Positions 1 to 11,818 of a DNA stretch of 64,000 nt are shown here, piece after piece (within the stretch, counting starts at the first letter, position 1; each line of letters starts with the position of its first letter). A model generated the notes under the pieces. That model saw only the letters and a program-made list of their open reading frames with translations, did not search any database and was not told where the DNA came from. The position numbers and the translations under genes are program-made. Source of the DNA: Azorinus chamasolen (taxonomy: Eukaryota > Mollusca > Bivalvia > Cardiida > Solecurtidae); contig OY755246.1 in the NCBI GenBank assembly GCA_963576725.1, forward strand, positions 76,910,239-76,974,238. Reading direction: 5' to 3'.

Positions 1-13
1 AACTATTGGCTGA

Positions 14-88
14 GTGTCAAACAGTTTGGATCCTAATGAGACGTGGAGTTACTCGCCGAGTTTCTCGGAGTCTGATCTGGATCCATAG
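14..88. mobile_element. Family B hairpin MITE core (partial)
   Basis: The stretch carries the AACAGTTTGGATCC half and a diverged complementary half ending GGATCC, around a GAGTTACTCG-like centre. The same palindrome recurs throughout the window (for example 10219-10280 and 58234-58305). It abuts the 56-bp array that follows. Non-coding. Confidence 0.65.
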
Positions 89-96
89 TGTACGTA

Positions 97-705
97 AATG
101 CATGACGTAAAGGGTTAAAGAAGTTAAACTGCCTGGCTCGTGGGGTATCTCAAATGCATGACGTAAAGGGTTAAAGAGGTTAAACTGCCTGGCTCGTGGG
201 GTATCTCAAATGCATGACGTAAAGAGTTAAAGAGGTTAAACTGCCTGGCTCGTGGGGTATCTCAAATGCATGACGTAAAGGGTTTAAAAGGTTAAACTGC
301 CTGGCTCGTGGGGTATCTCAAATGCATGACGTAAAGAGTTAAAGAGGTTAAACTGCCTGGCTCGTGGGGTATCTCAAATGCATGACGTAAAGAGTTAAAG
401 AGGTTAAACTGCCTGGCTCGTGGGGTATCTCAAATGCATGACGTAAAGAGTTAAAGAGGTTAAATTGCCTGGCTCGTGGGGTATCTCAAATGCATGACGT
501 AAAGAGTTAAAGAGGTTAAACTGCCTGGCTCGTGGGGTATCTCAAATGCATGACGTAAAGAGTTAAAGAGGTTAAACTGCCTGGCTCGTGGGGTATCTCA
601 AATGCATGACGTAAAGAGTTAAAGAGGTTAAACTGCCTGGCTCGTGGGGTATCTCAAATGCCTGACGTGAAGGGTTAAAAAGCTCAAACTGTCTGTCACG
701 TGGAG
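97..705. repeat. 56-bp tandem repeat, about 10-11 copies
   Basis: The word AATGCATGACGTAAAG recurs exactly every 56 bp (for example 154, 210 and 266 for ATGCATG). Copies differ by only a few substitutions, such as AAAGGG versus AAAGAG. The last copy near 660-705 is more diverged. There is no spacer variation, so it is a minisatellite and not a CRISPR array. Confidence 0.95.
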
Positions 706-719
706 TATCTAAACATCTC

Positions 720-2320
720 AGCATCTCAGTAGGAACCGAACTGTTTACCACACTTGTAACTTTTGACAGAAAGGAAAATACACATGTAGTATAATTATAT
801 AGAACACCCTGTCTAATGTGATATCTTTACAATAAACACGTTTTCAAAATTTCAATAAAACAGTAAAACTTGTTATTTTATGAAGATTTTTAATTTGAAC
901 TTAAATCGAAAAATTTGATACGGAATAACCAGTTTTCGTGGATACTTTTATTTTTTGTTATACAACAGTTACGAGACTAAAACTACTAATACATCGGCGA
1001 ATAACAGCACGGGGTCCTAGGACGGGTTATCTTCTTCAGCGTTTATGCGATTGGTTTTCGTACATATAAACAAATGATTGTTATGCATTTTAAACTTCAT
1101 TGTAAGCAGCGACTATCACGATTAAAATATGTATAATTAGGCGTATTTATGGCAGGTGATAGCTTAATGCAGGGTAAAAGTAATGCAGTGAATTTCTAGA
1201 GCAGCTTTTTGCGTTACTGTTGCACTGCATTAAGGAACCACTTGGTTTTTAAGACTACTGTGTTCATTAGACAAATAGTTGTTTAACCCTAAATGTCAAA
1301 GAAAATCCCTTTTACGAATTTACAAACAGAGCAGACCCAGATGACACCTGTTAGAACCGACTAATCAGTTTGTTTATAAATAGTATACACATTCTACAGT
1401 TAATATTCCTGTCCTCATAATGATATTATAAAAAAATCAGCAAATGAATAGTCATACAGTAATTATTTCTAACTGTATTCATGGATTTAGGTTTAACACG
1501 GGGCCATTGTTCATATTTTGAGGAGAATTGCAGTACACGACAACTGTTATAGATGAAAGTTACCGAAATTAAATATTCAGATGACTGAACAAAACGGATG
1601 CAGAACAAACATATTTTAACTTTTTGTGAGTTAATTTATTTATAAGTAGTCTCTTTAGAGGGAATGTACTTATTCGATTTATCAAGACCAGTTTGTAAAC
1701 ATTGTTGTAACCCTTAGCCTGCTATGAAATTGTCTGTTTCACCTCTGATCTGTTACCGTTTTCATTTCCGATCCGTCCAAACATTTTAGAAACCATTGAC
1801 CGCGTCACAAACAGAAACTTGAAACTTGAAACATTATCACTTGGTTAAACGCCTATGTTTGCAATATTGGCAAATGGTGCATTCAATGGCGCTGTACAGT
1901 GACACAAATTAAACCAAAAAGAAATAGAACTCGAGAGAGGCTATACACTACACAAATATACATCTTAGAAAGCATAAAAACTAATACATGTATCCATAAA
2001 ACGGTTGTTCAAAAACTTATATAATATACATGTACTAAAATCCAGACGTTTTATACAACTAAAACGCACGGACAGTTTCTAAGACATTAAAAAGTGAGTT
2101 AATGTATCTGAAATAATGTGTTTTTAACTTTCGTTTTAAATGGTTCAACATCTGCTTTTTTAATTTCGCCCAATCCAAAGCTCACTAAAGGTCTTTCTTT
2201 TGTTGAAATGCACATCATACATCTCTTGACCTTTGTCTGCCGATCTCAGACTGCGTGTTGGTACATGTACCAAGGCAACTGCCCCGAAGAACACTGCACT
2301 CCCAACATACGAGGTTGCGG
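720..2320. other. Non-coding AT-rich stretch with a MITE remnant
   Basis: No protein, RNA gene or domain was recognised. Positions 1145-1245 hold an inner fragment of the CAGTAAAACC MITE family: GCTTAATGCAGGG and, 60 bp later, the complementary TGCATTAAGG. The short open frames here have no recognisable similarity and look random. Confidence 0.55.
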
Positions 2321-2324
2321 ATCC

Positions 2325-2402
2325 TGTCCAAAACAGTTTGGATCCTGTTGAGACGCTGAGTTACTCGGCGCTTCATCTGGCTCCACGTTGTTTGCCAATG
2401 CC
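2325..2402. mobile_element. Family B hairpin MITE core
   Basis: CAAAACAGTTTGGATCC is followed by a GAGTTACTCGGCG centre and a diverged GGCTCCACG-type right arm ending near TTTGCCAATGCCAGT. It is the same element type as 56183-56258 and 61586-61664. Confidence 0.65.
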
Positions 2403-2419
2403 AGTCAGGCCGCGCTTAG

Positions 2420-2560
2420 ATACAAGATACAAGATACAAGAAACTTTATTTATAGTCGGGTGTTACAGAATAACATTAAACATTAGCTAGACGCTATTTA
2501 CCGACTAAAACAAATTTTCATAACAAAATACAATCAAAATAAAATGCCTGTGGGTAAGAA
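2420..2560 (-). mobile_element. Probable 3' end of a LINE (minus strand)
   Basis: Three GATACAA repeats followed by GAAACTTTATTTATAG read on the minus strand as AATAAAGTTTC followed by a TTGTATC repeat tail. Short heptamer tails after an AATAAA-like signal are known for several non-LTR retrotransposon clades. No coding part is recognisable next to it, so this would be a strongly 5'-truncated copy. The assignment is inferred from the tail only. Confidence 0.45.
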
Positions 2561-2629
2561 CATGTTAAAACAGGAAAAGCTATAAATAATTTATACATCA
2601 CAAGTTTGCTGTAGATGGCCTAAAATTAT

Positions 2630-2830
2630 GTTTATAAATATATATACTCATATATTTATATATAAACATATACTTATACACACACACACATAAATACACA
2701 TGCATATACATACACACGTACGAAATATATACATACACGCATACACATATGTATACCTGTTACTCACATACTCATACATACATACTGGCACATATATACA
2801 CATACATACCTATCTATATTATAAATAATA
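2630..2830. repeat. TA/CA-rich microsatellite
   Basis: An impure run of TATATA, CACACA and CATACA words, without coding potential. Confidence 0.85.
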
Positions 2831-3170
2831 ATATTAGACAAATATCAACTAAGAGTTAACTTTATCTTGTTAAAAGCTGTGGGAAAGATGCTGATCTAGA
2901 CCAGGGGCCTAAAAACTGCCTTAAGACGATAAGTAAGAGGCTGATTTGACAAAAAGAACACAAAAGTGTGACTGCTAAAATTATTCTAAAAACAAATATC
3001 ACCCCAAATCAGATTTGGGGAGAACTGATCAGCATTTTTCTCACCATAAAACATAATTTACATGGTTTTCACATATAAGTGAGGTGTAATACATTTACTA
3101 CAGATGAAATCCCTTGTATTATGCTGTTTCCTCGAAAACGAAAAAGAAACACATAAATTGGGAGACATTA

Positions 3171-3433
3171 ACCCTTTACCTGCGCTGCATTTTGCTAAAA
3201 TGACAACTTGAAAGTTAATTAGACTGCTTTCATTATATAAATTTCAGGGAAAAAATACAGATTCCTGCTTGATGAAAAATGTAAAATTTGGTATGTAACA
3301 AATTATAACTATGTCGAGAACAAAGCGAACAGGGCAGACCCTGATCAAACAGCTCCTATTGGAGCCTTTTGATTGGGTATATTCTTTTTGGCATCGTTCG
3401 ATAATGTCTACCTGAGGGAAGGGTTACTATATA
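3171..3433. mobile_element. TTAA-flanked MITE with family A hairpin
   Basis: The segment begins TTAACCCTTTACCTG and ends near GAGGGAAGGGTTAC, giving imperfect inverted ends next to a TTAA-like site. Inside, 3324-3392 holds a family A palindrome (AGCTCCTATTGGAGCC centre, arms of the CAGACCCTGATC type). Several other elements in the window have the same plan. Confidence 0.55.
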
Positions 3434-3681
3434 GATGTGCAATGTCTATAGCAGTGTATTTGCATGTAACGATGTGTTACTCCAATTAATTAAGCCCCCC
3501 CCCCCTCCGGGTGCCCAGTGTGTAATGCCTTGCAACACCCATATAGCTGTAGTAAATATATAACAATTGATCATCAATCAGATATTTATCTATGCAGGCA
3601 AAGGGTGAGGATCTGCAAATACTCCTACATTTGTAAATGTCGCTGAACTGCAAATAAATTTAAAATGGATTTGATAGTTTT

Positions 3682-4665
3682 TTAGCTCACCTGAGCCGAA
3701 GGCTCAGGATGAGCTATTGTGACCGCGATCCGTCCGGCGTCCGTCGTCCGTCGTCCGTCCACATTTTCAAACATCTCCTCTGATATCGCTAACCCGATTT
3801 TAACCAAATTTTGTCAGAAGCATCAGTGGCTAGGGGGGGGGGGGGGGGGGGGGGGGACGAATTATTGTTCACATTATGGCCTCCGGACCAAAAATGGCCC
3901 CGCCCAAGGACTTATCAGTTTTTCATAGGAACATCTTAAAAATCTTCTCTGAAACTGTAAGGCATAGACCTTTGATATTTGGTAAGTAGCATGATCTAAT
4001 GGTCCTCTACAAAGATTGTACAAATTATGACATCCGGACCAAAAATTGCCCCGCCCTGGGGCTTATCAGTTTTTCATAGGAAAATCTTTAAAAATCTTCT
4101 TCTCTGAAACTGTAAGGCCATGACCTTTGATATTGGTATGTAGCATGATCTTATGGTCCTCTACAACTTTTGTTCGAATTATGACCCCTGGACCAAAAAA
4201 ACGGCCCTGGCCCGGGGCTTATCATTTTTTCATCTGAAAATATTTAGATATTCTCTTCTCTGAAACTGTAAGGCCTTGACCTTTGATATTTTGGTATGTA
4301 GCATCATCTAATGGTCCTCTAATAAGATTGTTCACATGATGGCCCCTGGGTAAAAAATGACACCGCCCAGGCTCTTTAAACATCTTTTCTCAAACTAAAA
4401 TGCCCAGACCTTTGATATTTTGTATATATCAGTAGCCTTCTTCTTCACATTCTTCTACCAAGATTGTTCAAATTATGATCCCCAGGCCAAAATGGCCACA
4501 CCCTGGGGTTTATCAGTTTTGCATAGTCCTTTAAAAATCTTCTGCTTTGCCTTGTGGTTCTCTACCAAGGTTGTACAAATGATGACTTCTGGGTCAAAAA
4601 TGGCCCCGCCCCGGGATTATCTAAGGTGAGCACTTCGGGCCCTCATGGCTCTCTTGTTTGTTTAT
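3682..4665. repeat. TCACCTGAGC-family interspersed repeat, copy 1
   Basis: It starts AGCTCACCTGAGCC, runs into a GTCCGTC-rich head (3731-3760), and ends with a GGTGAGCACTTCGGGCC-like block followed by CTCTTGTTTG. The body consists of about four diverged units of roughly 155 bp, each with CTTATCAGTTTTTCAT and TGACCTTTGATATT words. A G-run lies at 3834-3856. Related copies with the same ends are at 34728-36105 and, reversed, 48391-48870. No ORF of note; class unknown. Confidence 0.8.
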
Positions 4666-5013
4666 TCTGTTGCGCCGTTCCCAAATATGATCAGATCCGG
4701 TAATACTTTACCTGAAGACTGTAGGAATTGCTGACACATACTTTAATTACGCATTTCTACACCTTTGCTAACAGAGTAGACCCAGATTATGGTCTGCTCT
4801 GACTGATTATGGAGTGATATATGTCTGACTTCATGGAATCTACAATGTCCAAACTGTCCCGAGTTCACATGTCATTTAAAAAATAAATCCAATTGATATT
4901 GTCGGTGTCATTAATATTTGCATAAGTATCCATGGAGCAATTGGTTAAAGCACTATCATTATGACCGTATGTATCTAGTTCACCCTTTCCTTCATATATT
5001 TTTTCTCGCAATT

Positions 5014-5081
5014 GCAAATAGAGTATACCCAGATTACACGACTCCTGTAGGAGCCGTCTGATCAGGGACTGGTCCGTTTGC
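5014..5081. mobile_element. Family A hairpin MITE core
   Basis: GCAAATAGAGTATACCCAGA and the complementary TCAGGGACTGGTCCGTTTGC flank a CTCCTGTAGGAGCC centre. It can fold into a stem of about 30 bp. Confidence 0.75.
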
Positions 5082-5217
5082 CTATGGCATGCTAGATCTA
5101 ATTCTACAGTTTTTATCAAAGCCAAGTATTCTCTTGAAACTAAAACTACACGTATTAATAAGCACGTTTGAACGCACATATCCTGTGTGAAAAGAGTGTT
5201 ATATGATTGAGGTATAA

Positions 5218-5429
<212 letters not shown>

Positions 5430-5430
<1 letters not shown>

Positions 5431-6480
5431 ATAGTAATAAATATTCAGGATGTTGTTATATCTTACATGAATATTCAACAAGGAAAGGGTTCATCTGAGT
5501 GAGGGATACCGATATTGCATGGTCTAAATGCCGGAACGGTTTAATAGTTGGGCATCCAACTGAGGAAAATGTGTCGAGCCATGGCATGAAATAGTAGAAG
5601 TTGGCATGCACTGGATATGTAATATTTGATGTCTTAGTATTCAGACACTGCCCCATGCCACCTGAAAATTTGCCCTCGTTTCTCTTAATTAGGTCAAAGG
5701 TCAACTAAGTGCATATTTTATATACGTTAATTGAGAAATCATTATATCTTTATCAATTTTGGGTGTAAAATAATAAAAATGGTACCAAAATGAAGGTTAA
5801 ACGTTGGCCTTTAATTTGCACTTATTTTGTGTAAAATATATTATTCAAATATTCATGAATATTAATGAGAACATCCAAAAACAGAAAAAAATCGTTAAAA
5901 TCAACATGTAACTATGATACATGTTGTCATGTCTTCGCAATTGTTGCTATTTAATAAGCATAAATGGCATCAAAATAAAGGTTAGACAGAATGCTACTCG
6001 AACAAATAACTGTATGCAGCCATACCAGCTATATATTATGCACAAGTACTTTTAAAGTAAAGTGGGTGGGGTAAATGAACACCTAAACAAAGCGTTTAAT
6101 CCTGTTTAAAGTAACTAATTAATTCACTATATTTGTATAGATATTTGCTGGGTTGGTACAATTTACACCATCGCACACATGTTAGTGTGCTTTTTAAAGC
6201 TGTTTTGAAGCATTTCAGCGAAAAGAATTTGCACTTGATTTTGCACCCAAAACTTGTTTAATGCATGCATCAGGTACAGTTTGTACATTTCCAAACCACT
6301 AATAAAAGTTCGGCACCATCTTGCTAGGCGTTAGTATCAATAGCATTAATGCATGTACGAGCGTATCTATGAGCTCAGATCCATTTACAAGCTTGATAGT
6401 TTGCTCTAGCAATTTTCAGTTCTACTGCATCATTTGTTGTGGAAACAGTTCAAGTGTTTTCTTAACCATAACCATATTGT
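5430..6480. other. Non-coding stretch, nothing recognised
   Basis: AT-rich sequence with scattered short open frames on both strands that lack recognisable similarity. No repeat family used elsewhere in the window was clearly seen. Confidence 0.5.
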
Positions 6481-6484
6481 GTAA

Positions 6485-6695
6485 GTATTGCATCATCAAT
6501 GGATTCTCCATTGGCATCAAGCGTATCTCTTGTAAAGCCGTACACCTCTTCTAATATCTGAAAGCAGATCGGGCATGTAAAATATTTCTTCCAACAGGTC
6601 TTCTTTCCAATTCCAGTGAAAGCAAAGGTTGCGTCACATCCAGTTATTGCATGAAACCCAATGAAAATGTTCCGGCAGACATCTTGAGATAACTT
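6485..6695 (-). pseudogene. Fossil coding piece with HAITGCD and TGIGKK motifs
   Basis: Read on the minus strand, 6695 to 6485 is open for about 70 codons and contains GFHAITGCDATFAF followed by TGIGKKTCWKK, then a stop at the end. I recall similar HAxTGCDxxSAFxGxGKK blocks in uncharacterised, high-copy invertebrate proteins that are probably mobile-element cargo. That recollection is the only basis for the family link. No start codon or splice sites were found, and the flanks in the same frame carry stops, so it looks dead. It lies beyond the 3' end of the minus-strand LINE fossil; a connection is not shown. Confidence 0.4.
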
Positions 6696-7089
6696 GCGGA
6701 AAATACAATTTTGTTTTCTTGGAGGTCCAAGCCCTCATCCAGACTCTAATGCCTTATAAAGGTCCAATATGGTATATCAGTATTACTAGTACACCAAAAT
6801 ATTGGCATTTGACAACTATCCAGCCTTGATCCTTTCTAGCAGCATCCAAGCCTTGAATGCATACAAGACAATCAATGTATCCACCTTGTCATGATTTGGG
6901 ACACTTCGTGTCTGCATTTGCCTTGAATGACGATATTCCAATGCATCTGTTGAATACTGCAGTACTAGTATACTACATCAACTCTGTGTTTGTGGCTTCT
7001 TATTCTACTTCTTGTTTTGTTGTGCTTGGCAGCTTTAAAGCAGGATACTCTTACCATTATGATATACACATAGGTGAGGGAGGGTCCAA

Positions 7090-8930
7090 CGTTCAAATTA
7101 TAAAAACAAGTTAAACATTGCAAACAGAAGAATATTACATGACAGCTGAGATCCTAGCCTGAAAAGCTGGGAGCTATCACCTGATGTTATGATAGCTTGT
7201 TCAAGATGATATTGACAGCAGAGTGAAAGCAATATTCCCATAGGAACTTGGTCCTGCAAAACCGTGAAACTGATCTTAAGGCGTGTCCTCTTGTAGGTGC
7301 ACTGTGAGGGCGTTAACAGGTCGGGTGTCAGCTGCAACAAAATCATTCACGGACCTATAGAATATCGCGGCCTTTACTTTTTCTGCCTCTGATTGAGCAA
7401 ATCATATTAAGCATGACACCATTCTGCTTCTTCTACAATAATTCAAATAACAAATCTGGTAGCTCTATGTTGGACCATCTCCTCACGACTTGTCATGGCC
7501 TTGGTATGTGGGTCCAAAACGCAGGATGTGTACTCAACCTGCAGACTGATCAGGGGTTTGTTATTTGCCTCCTTGGTTGGCTTTTGGCAGGATCCAAGAT
7601 TCCTGCTTAGAAAGGCTGTGAATCAGTTTTCCTTCTTTATGACCATATCGACTTTGGCTTTCCAATACAATTGAGCAGACGGTAGCGTCCCCAGGTATTT
7701 TGCCTATTATGTTGTCTTCTGTCTCTTGCTATGAACAGTATAATTGGTATATATGTTTGTCCGCTTGTTGATAATAAGCAGGATCTTAGCACTTCTCTGC
7801 AATGAACCCAGTCTTTCCCCATTCCTACAGACTGTCGATATCATTCTGGAAGACGTCTGCATCTGCTATTGACTCAGCACGAAAGTGAAGAGTCGACAGG
7901 GATAGCATAGGAATTCCGTGCGGTCATCATTGCATGTGAGGGAAAGGAAAGGACTGAGAACGGCACATTGGTGAACATCGGATGTTATCGGTACTGACAC
8001 GGAGGAAACACCTTCCAGCGTGATAAATTGGATATAATCAAGCATTTTGCAATGTACATCATAGTTTTGGAGCTTAAGAAGCAGGTATCTGTAAGACACT
8101 TTGTCAAATGTTTTGAAAAAGTCAAGATTGCGTCAATCTAATGAGACTGGTCCAGACCTGACACAAGGTCATTGACCATATTGATCACTTTGTCTCACAA
8201 AAGTGCTGCTTCCTGAGGCCATTCTGGCATTGTCTGGTGATGTCAAGGCACTAAGAAAAAACCAGGTTACTGTGTATGATGTATTCCATGATGTTACATG
8301 TAACAGAAGTTAAGGATACAGGCCAGTAGTTTGAAGGAGTTATTCTGGACGACCATGTATTTGTAAATAGGATTAACGTGACGGTCTTCCCAGCACTGGA
8401 TACTTTATCCTGGTCAAGAGGCCTGGAAGATCAGAGCAAGAACAGGAGCCATGGAATGTTCCACTTCTTTTTGGAACCTTGATAAGATGGTGTCTAGACA
8501 TGTAGCTTTGTGGAGATTAAAGCCCTTAAGAACCTTGCAGACACTATTTATCATGACATGAATAGGAAGGGTATCCGAATAAGAATACTCTCAAATGGCA
8601 CAAGGGAGATATAGGTCCTAATGTGTAAAGACAGTGAACCAGTGGTTCAATATTTCAACATTGCTTTGTGTATCAACATGATTAATGTCATCATTCGTCA
8701 GTAGGGTTAATCTCGAGCTGTCACATTTATTGCTCCTAACAAAAGCGTAGAGCTTCTCACAGCTGGTGTCTGTCACTAGGTCAATCACATACCCATCATG
8801 AGCTTCCTTGCACTTCTTCTTTGCAAGTTTTCTGTAGCTCCTTGTATATGCCCAGTTCATCTGTACATTAATCCTCAGCACTTTTTTGTATGCACATTTC
8901 TTTTTTCGTGATAAATGGCGGGTGATGGAG
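7090..8930 (-). pseudogene. Decayed jockey-like LINE reverse transcriptase
   Basis: Going down the minus strand, fragments appear in the normal order of a non-LTR polymerase but in shifting frames. Region 8881-8618 has the pre-RT linker (AHDGYVID, YAFVRSNKCDSSRL, ILNHWFTVFT). Region 8099-7866 has RT block pieces (VSYRYLLLKLQ, EGVSSVSVPITS, and CAVLSP in place of QGSVLGP). Region 7822-7637 and nearby frames hold the thumb region (AKYLGTL, AFLSRNL). Region 7563-7448 reads LQVEYTSCVLDPHTKA and EEMVQHRATRFV, a hallmark of jockey/Daphne-type LINEs. There are many stops and frameshifts, and no complete active site was seen. The element is clearly inactive. The endonuclease half was not recognised. 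Confidence 0.82.
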
Positions 8931-10170
8931 TTGCACTATGGCTGGCTGAAACTGCTGGATGTTAACTTAGAAGGGACCACTAATTTGAGGGCGGCTGTGT
9001 ACTATCCAATAGAGTACAGATTGGTAAAGGGGCTGATTTGCCAAGTGTGCTGCAAACTCAGTCATTTTGATGGGTCATAGAGCATTTGTTAGTCTCCTTC
9101 CACAGGTGGACAAGATGTGGGGTAGGCTTCCTTCGTAAAGGAAATATATTTTAGTCAGTACTATGACATGCTCACTTATTCCGGGTATTGAGGCATATCT
9201 GTGTAACTAGTGATCGTTTGTGGCAATAACATATAGAGTGTTGTCATTACGGATAGGGAATGCTACACATATCCAGTGGCAGTGAATATGTCTATGAGTT
9301 CATGGTTGATTGAGAGTGGGTACCTATGGCCAGTAACTGTTAAAATGGCCAATCAATATCCGAGAGATTCATTTTCCTGCAAATGTAGAAAGGGCTTTGT
9401 CATAGGTACAGCTCGTGTAAAATATATCAATTCCTTATGTAAAAACATCGTCATACTCACCAGGAGCTATGACGTTTCAATCACGAATGATACAGACAGC
9501 TAATATAAGGTGTTACTAATATTCTGGCGTTTTTATTATCATCTCTAATTAATACATCTGCGTGAAAAGGTACTTGAACAAATTTGTATCAAAGTTATAA
9601 TTATACAGTATGATAATGTACTGTAAACGTATTTAAAACGATGTTTTCCGAACTTGCAATCATCACAGGTCACTAAAATCTTCTTTAAATGTGCCATAAA
9701 TATATCTATACTTACTTGGGAGACATTGCTAAAAAATTAAATGAAAAAAAGTCTCGAAATTGTCAAAATTAAAGTTATTTTATACTAAATAGAGATTTTA
9801 TTACATTTTTGCACTCATTTGACCTTTGACCTAGTTTCTGACCTTCAAAGAGGGTTTTGGCAGTGGCATGGACCAGAACCACAAATGATTAGTATCTGGC
9901 AACACAAATATGGTATTCAAACATTTCTACTAAAAATGCCATGGACCTTGAAAAATAAGCGACTTTTTACACCTCGGATGCCCAACTATAACGTCCGGGC
10001 ATGGCTTTTGTCACCTGATTGACCCTTGTGAAGTTGTGATAGCCAAGTCCGTACGTGTTCACACTAGATGTGATAAAAGTCCGTAAAAAGAAAAATAGCT
10101 GGCTTAGTTTTTTTTAACATTGCTGACAAATTAAGATAAGAAAACCAGCACGTGCAATACATATATGACC
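8930..10170. other. Non-coding stretch
   Basis: No gene recognised. The part next to 8930 may include further LINE debris (a minus-strand linker before the RT domain), but the similarity is too weak to delimit. The short open frames look random. Confidence 0.45.
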
Positions 10171-10173
10171 AAC

Positions 10174-10386
10174 TTAACCCTTTGCACGCTAGCGGCAAAA
10201 CTGTGATTACTTATGCATACAGTTTGGATCCAGATGAGACGCCGCATAATGCGGCGTCTCATCAGGATCCAAATTGTTTGTCATCTTGACCATATTTTTG
10301 CAAAGAAATGAGAAAGTTTATTTCAAGAATTGAAGCTGACAACAATTGTTGCTGATGAAAATTTACTAAAGCGCGCAAAGAGTTAA
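10174..10386. mobile_element. Complete TTAA-flanked MITE with family B hairpin
   Basis: TTAA at 10174-10177 is followed by CCCTTTGCACGC. The right end reads GCGCGCAAAGAG followed by TTAA at 10383-10386, so the ends are inverted repeats inside a TTAA duplication. The centre (10219-10280) is a near-perfect palindrome: CAGTTTGGATCCAGATGAG, GCCGCATAATGCGGC, then the complementary arm. TTAA target sites and CCC-type termini are the signature of the piggyBac superfamily, so this is probably a non-autonomous relative. No transposase is present. Confidence 0.75.
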
Positions 10387-10535
10387 TGCGTCACTCATAT
10401 AGGATACTCTCATGTAGCTTTCACATATCATAGTCAAATAAACACTGTCAATTATTACTAGCTGAAATAGGCATATTTCAGATGTTACACTCTTACTTTT
10501 CTAGCAAGCATTTTGCAGTTTTCATGCTAAAATGG

Positions 10536-10673
10536 TATCTGTTCTTCATTGTCAGTGCCGGAAAACTGGTATCTGTTCTTCATTGTCAGTGTCTGTTCTT
10601 CATTGTCAGTATCTGTTCTTCATTGTCAGTGTCTGTTCTTCATTGTCAGTGTCTGTTCTTCATTGTCAGTGCC
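10536..10673. repeat. 20-bp tandem repeat
   Basis: About seven copies of TCTGTTCTTCATTGTCAGTG, bounded on each side by a copy followed by CCGGAAAA. The open frames over it are artefacts of the repeat. Confidence 0.95.
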
Positions 10674-10830
10674 GGAAAAGTTCATGGCCACATTTATCTA
10701 ATTATCCCTTTATCTGTTGAAATAATGACACCATGAATATATAGTGGATGATTTTTTGTAATGGAAAATTTACACTGGATTTGCTGGTACATGTAGCAAC
10801 TGTAAAGCAAAGTCTATTATAATTCCATAA

Positions 10831-10901
10831 GCACACGGGGCAGACCCAGATCAGACCATGCCAATAGAAGCCGTCTTATCTGGATCTACTCTGTTTGCAA
10901 A
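10831..10901. mobile_element. Family A hairpin MITE core
   Basis: GGGCAGACCCAGATCAGACC and the complementary GTCTTATCTGGATCTACTC surround a short GCCAATAGAAGCC centre. The stem is imperfect. Confidence 0.75.
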
Positions 10902-11212
10902 GGCTTAACGTGGAAAAACGCGTTTATGTGAAGGAAATGGTTAAACTCGGTCTGTTCCATTTTATAATTGTTTTTAAATTAGAGGGTTAGACTTGTATGA
11001 CATATGCAGCAAGAGCTTTAGTGAAGAGCAAATTTGACAAATGAGATATAACTTGTCACACATTGGCGACTATTTTCGTAGACTGATCAGATATCAAATC
11101 AAGGACAACGACCGAACGGGGGCATTATCGTGGCTTCTTTATTCTTTTCACAGTCACTAAAGGTTTTACAGAGAAACGTAAAACCGTTCATGCTAGACAC
11201 AGCCGACCTGAC

Positions 11213-11297
11213 TGGTATTTGCAAACAAATTGGATGCGAATAAGACGTCGTACCATTCGGCGTCGCATTAGGATCAATCGGATTACAGTTTGTCAGT
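11213..11297. mobile_element. Family B-like hairpin core
   Basis: TTTGCAAACAAATTGGATGCG pairs with a diverged AGGATCAATCGG arm around a GACGTCGTACCATTCGGCGTC centre. Confidence 0.6.
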
Positions 11298-11300
11298 ATT

Positions 11301-11513
11301 TTCTTAAACCATTCGACCCGAGACACGCATGCACTATCATTTGCAAACAGTGTAGACCGATATTAGAAGGATTCTAGAGAAGCCCTCTGACCAGGATTTG
11401 CACTGTTTGTCATTTCAAACCCTCTGGCCAGTTTAAGCCGACTCTATGCCCATATTTAGACACTAATGGACTATTGCATGCAGAAAATACTCCAGTGTTG
11501 AAAGGGTTAAAAA
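11301..11513. mobile_element. TTAA-flanked MITE with family A hairpin
   Basis: The left end TTAAACCATTCGACCCGAG and the right end GAAAGGGTTAA fit the TTAA/CCCTTT group. The GACCCGAGACACGCATGC word just inside recurs at 62150-62170, next to another family A core. The internal hairpin lies at 11342-11411. Confidence 0.55.
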
Positions 11514-11571
11514 GCTTCAACGGATCGGAAGTAATAATTGTAATCCTTCATCTGATAAAACACCTTTTTAC

Positions 11572-11645
11572 GCTAACAGAATAGACACAGATAAGACGAC
11601 CACTGAAGGCACGGTCCGGTCTGAACAAGGTTTGCTCTGTTTAGC
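11572..11645. mobile_element. Family A hairpin MITE core
   Basis: CTAACAGAATAGACACAGAT and the complementary TTTGCTCTGTTTAG arms flank a GACCACTGAAGGCACGGTC centre. Diverged copy. Confidence 0.6.
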
Positions 11646-11738
11646 TACAGTAACAGTTTCTTTAATGCCAAAAACAAAATCCTTGTCCATAATGGTGTAC
11701 CCCTATACTACAAAAAGTACTCCCTTTTCTACGACTTT

Positions 11739-11803
11739 GCAAACAGAGTAGACCCAGATCAGACGGCTTCTGTATGTGCCGGCTGATGAAAGGCTGCTCT
11801 GTT
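11739..11803. mobile_element. Family A hairpin MITE core
   Basis: The left arm GCAAACAGAGTAGACCCAGA is intact. The right arm (GATGAAAGGCTGCTCTGTT) has decayed. Confidence 0.65.
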
Positions 11804-11818
11804 ATCTTATGAAAATAT

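Noticed and set aside
97..705. Regular repeats that might suggest a CRISPR array
   Set aside because: The repeat is 56 bp with no unique spacers, and the window is eukaryotic.
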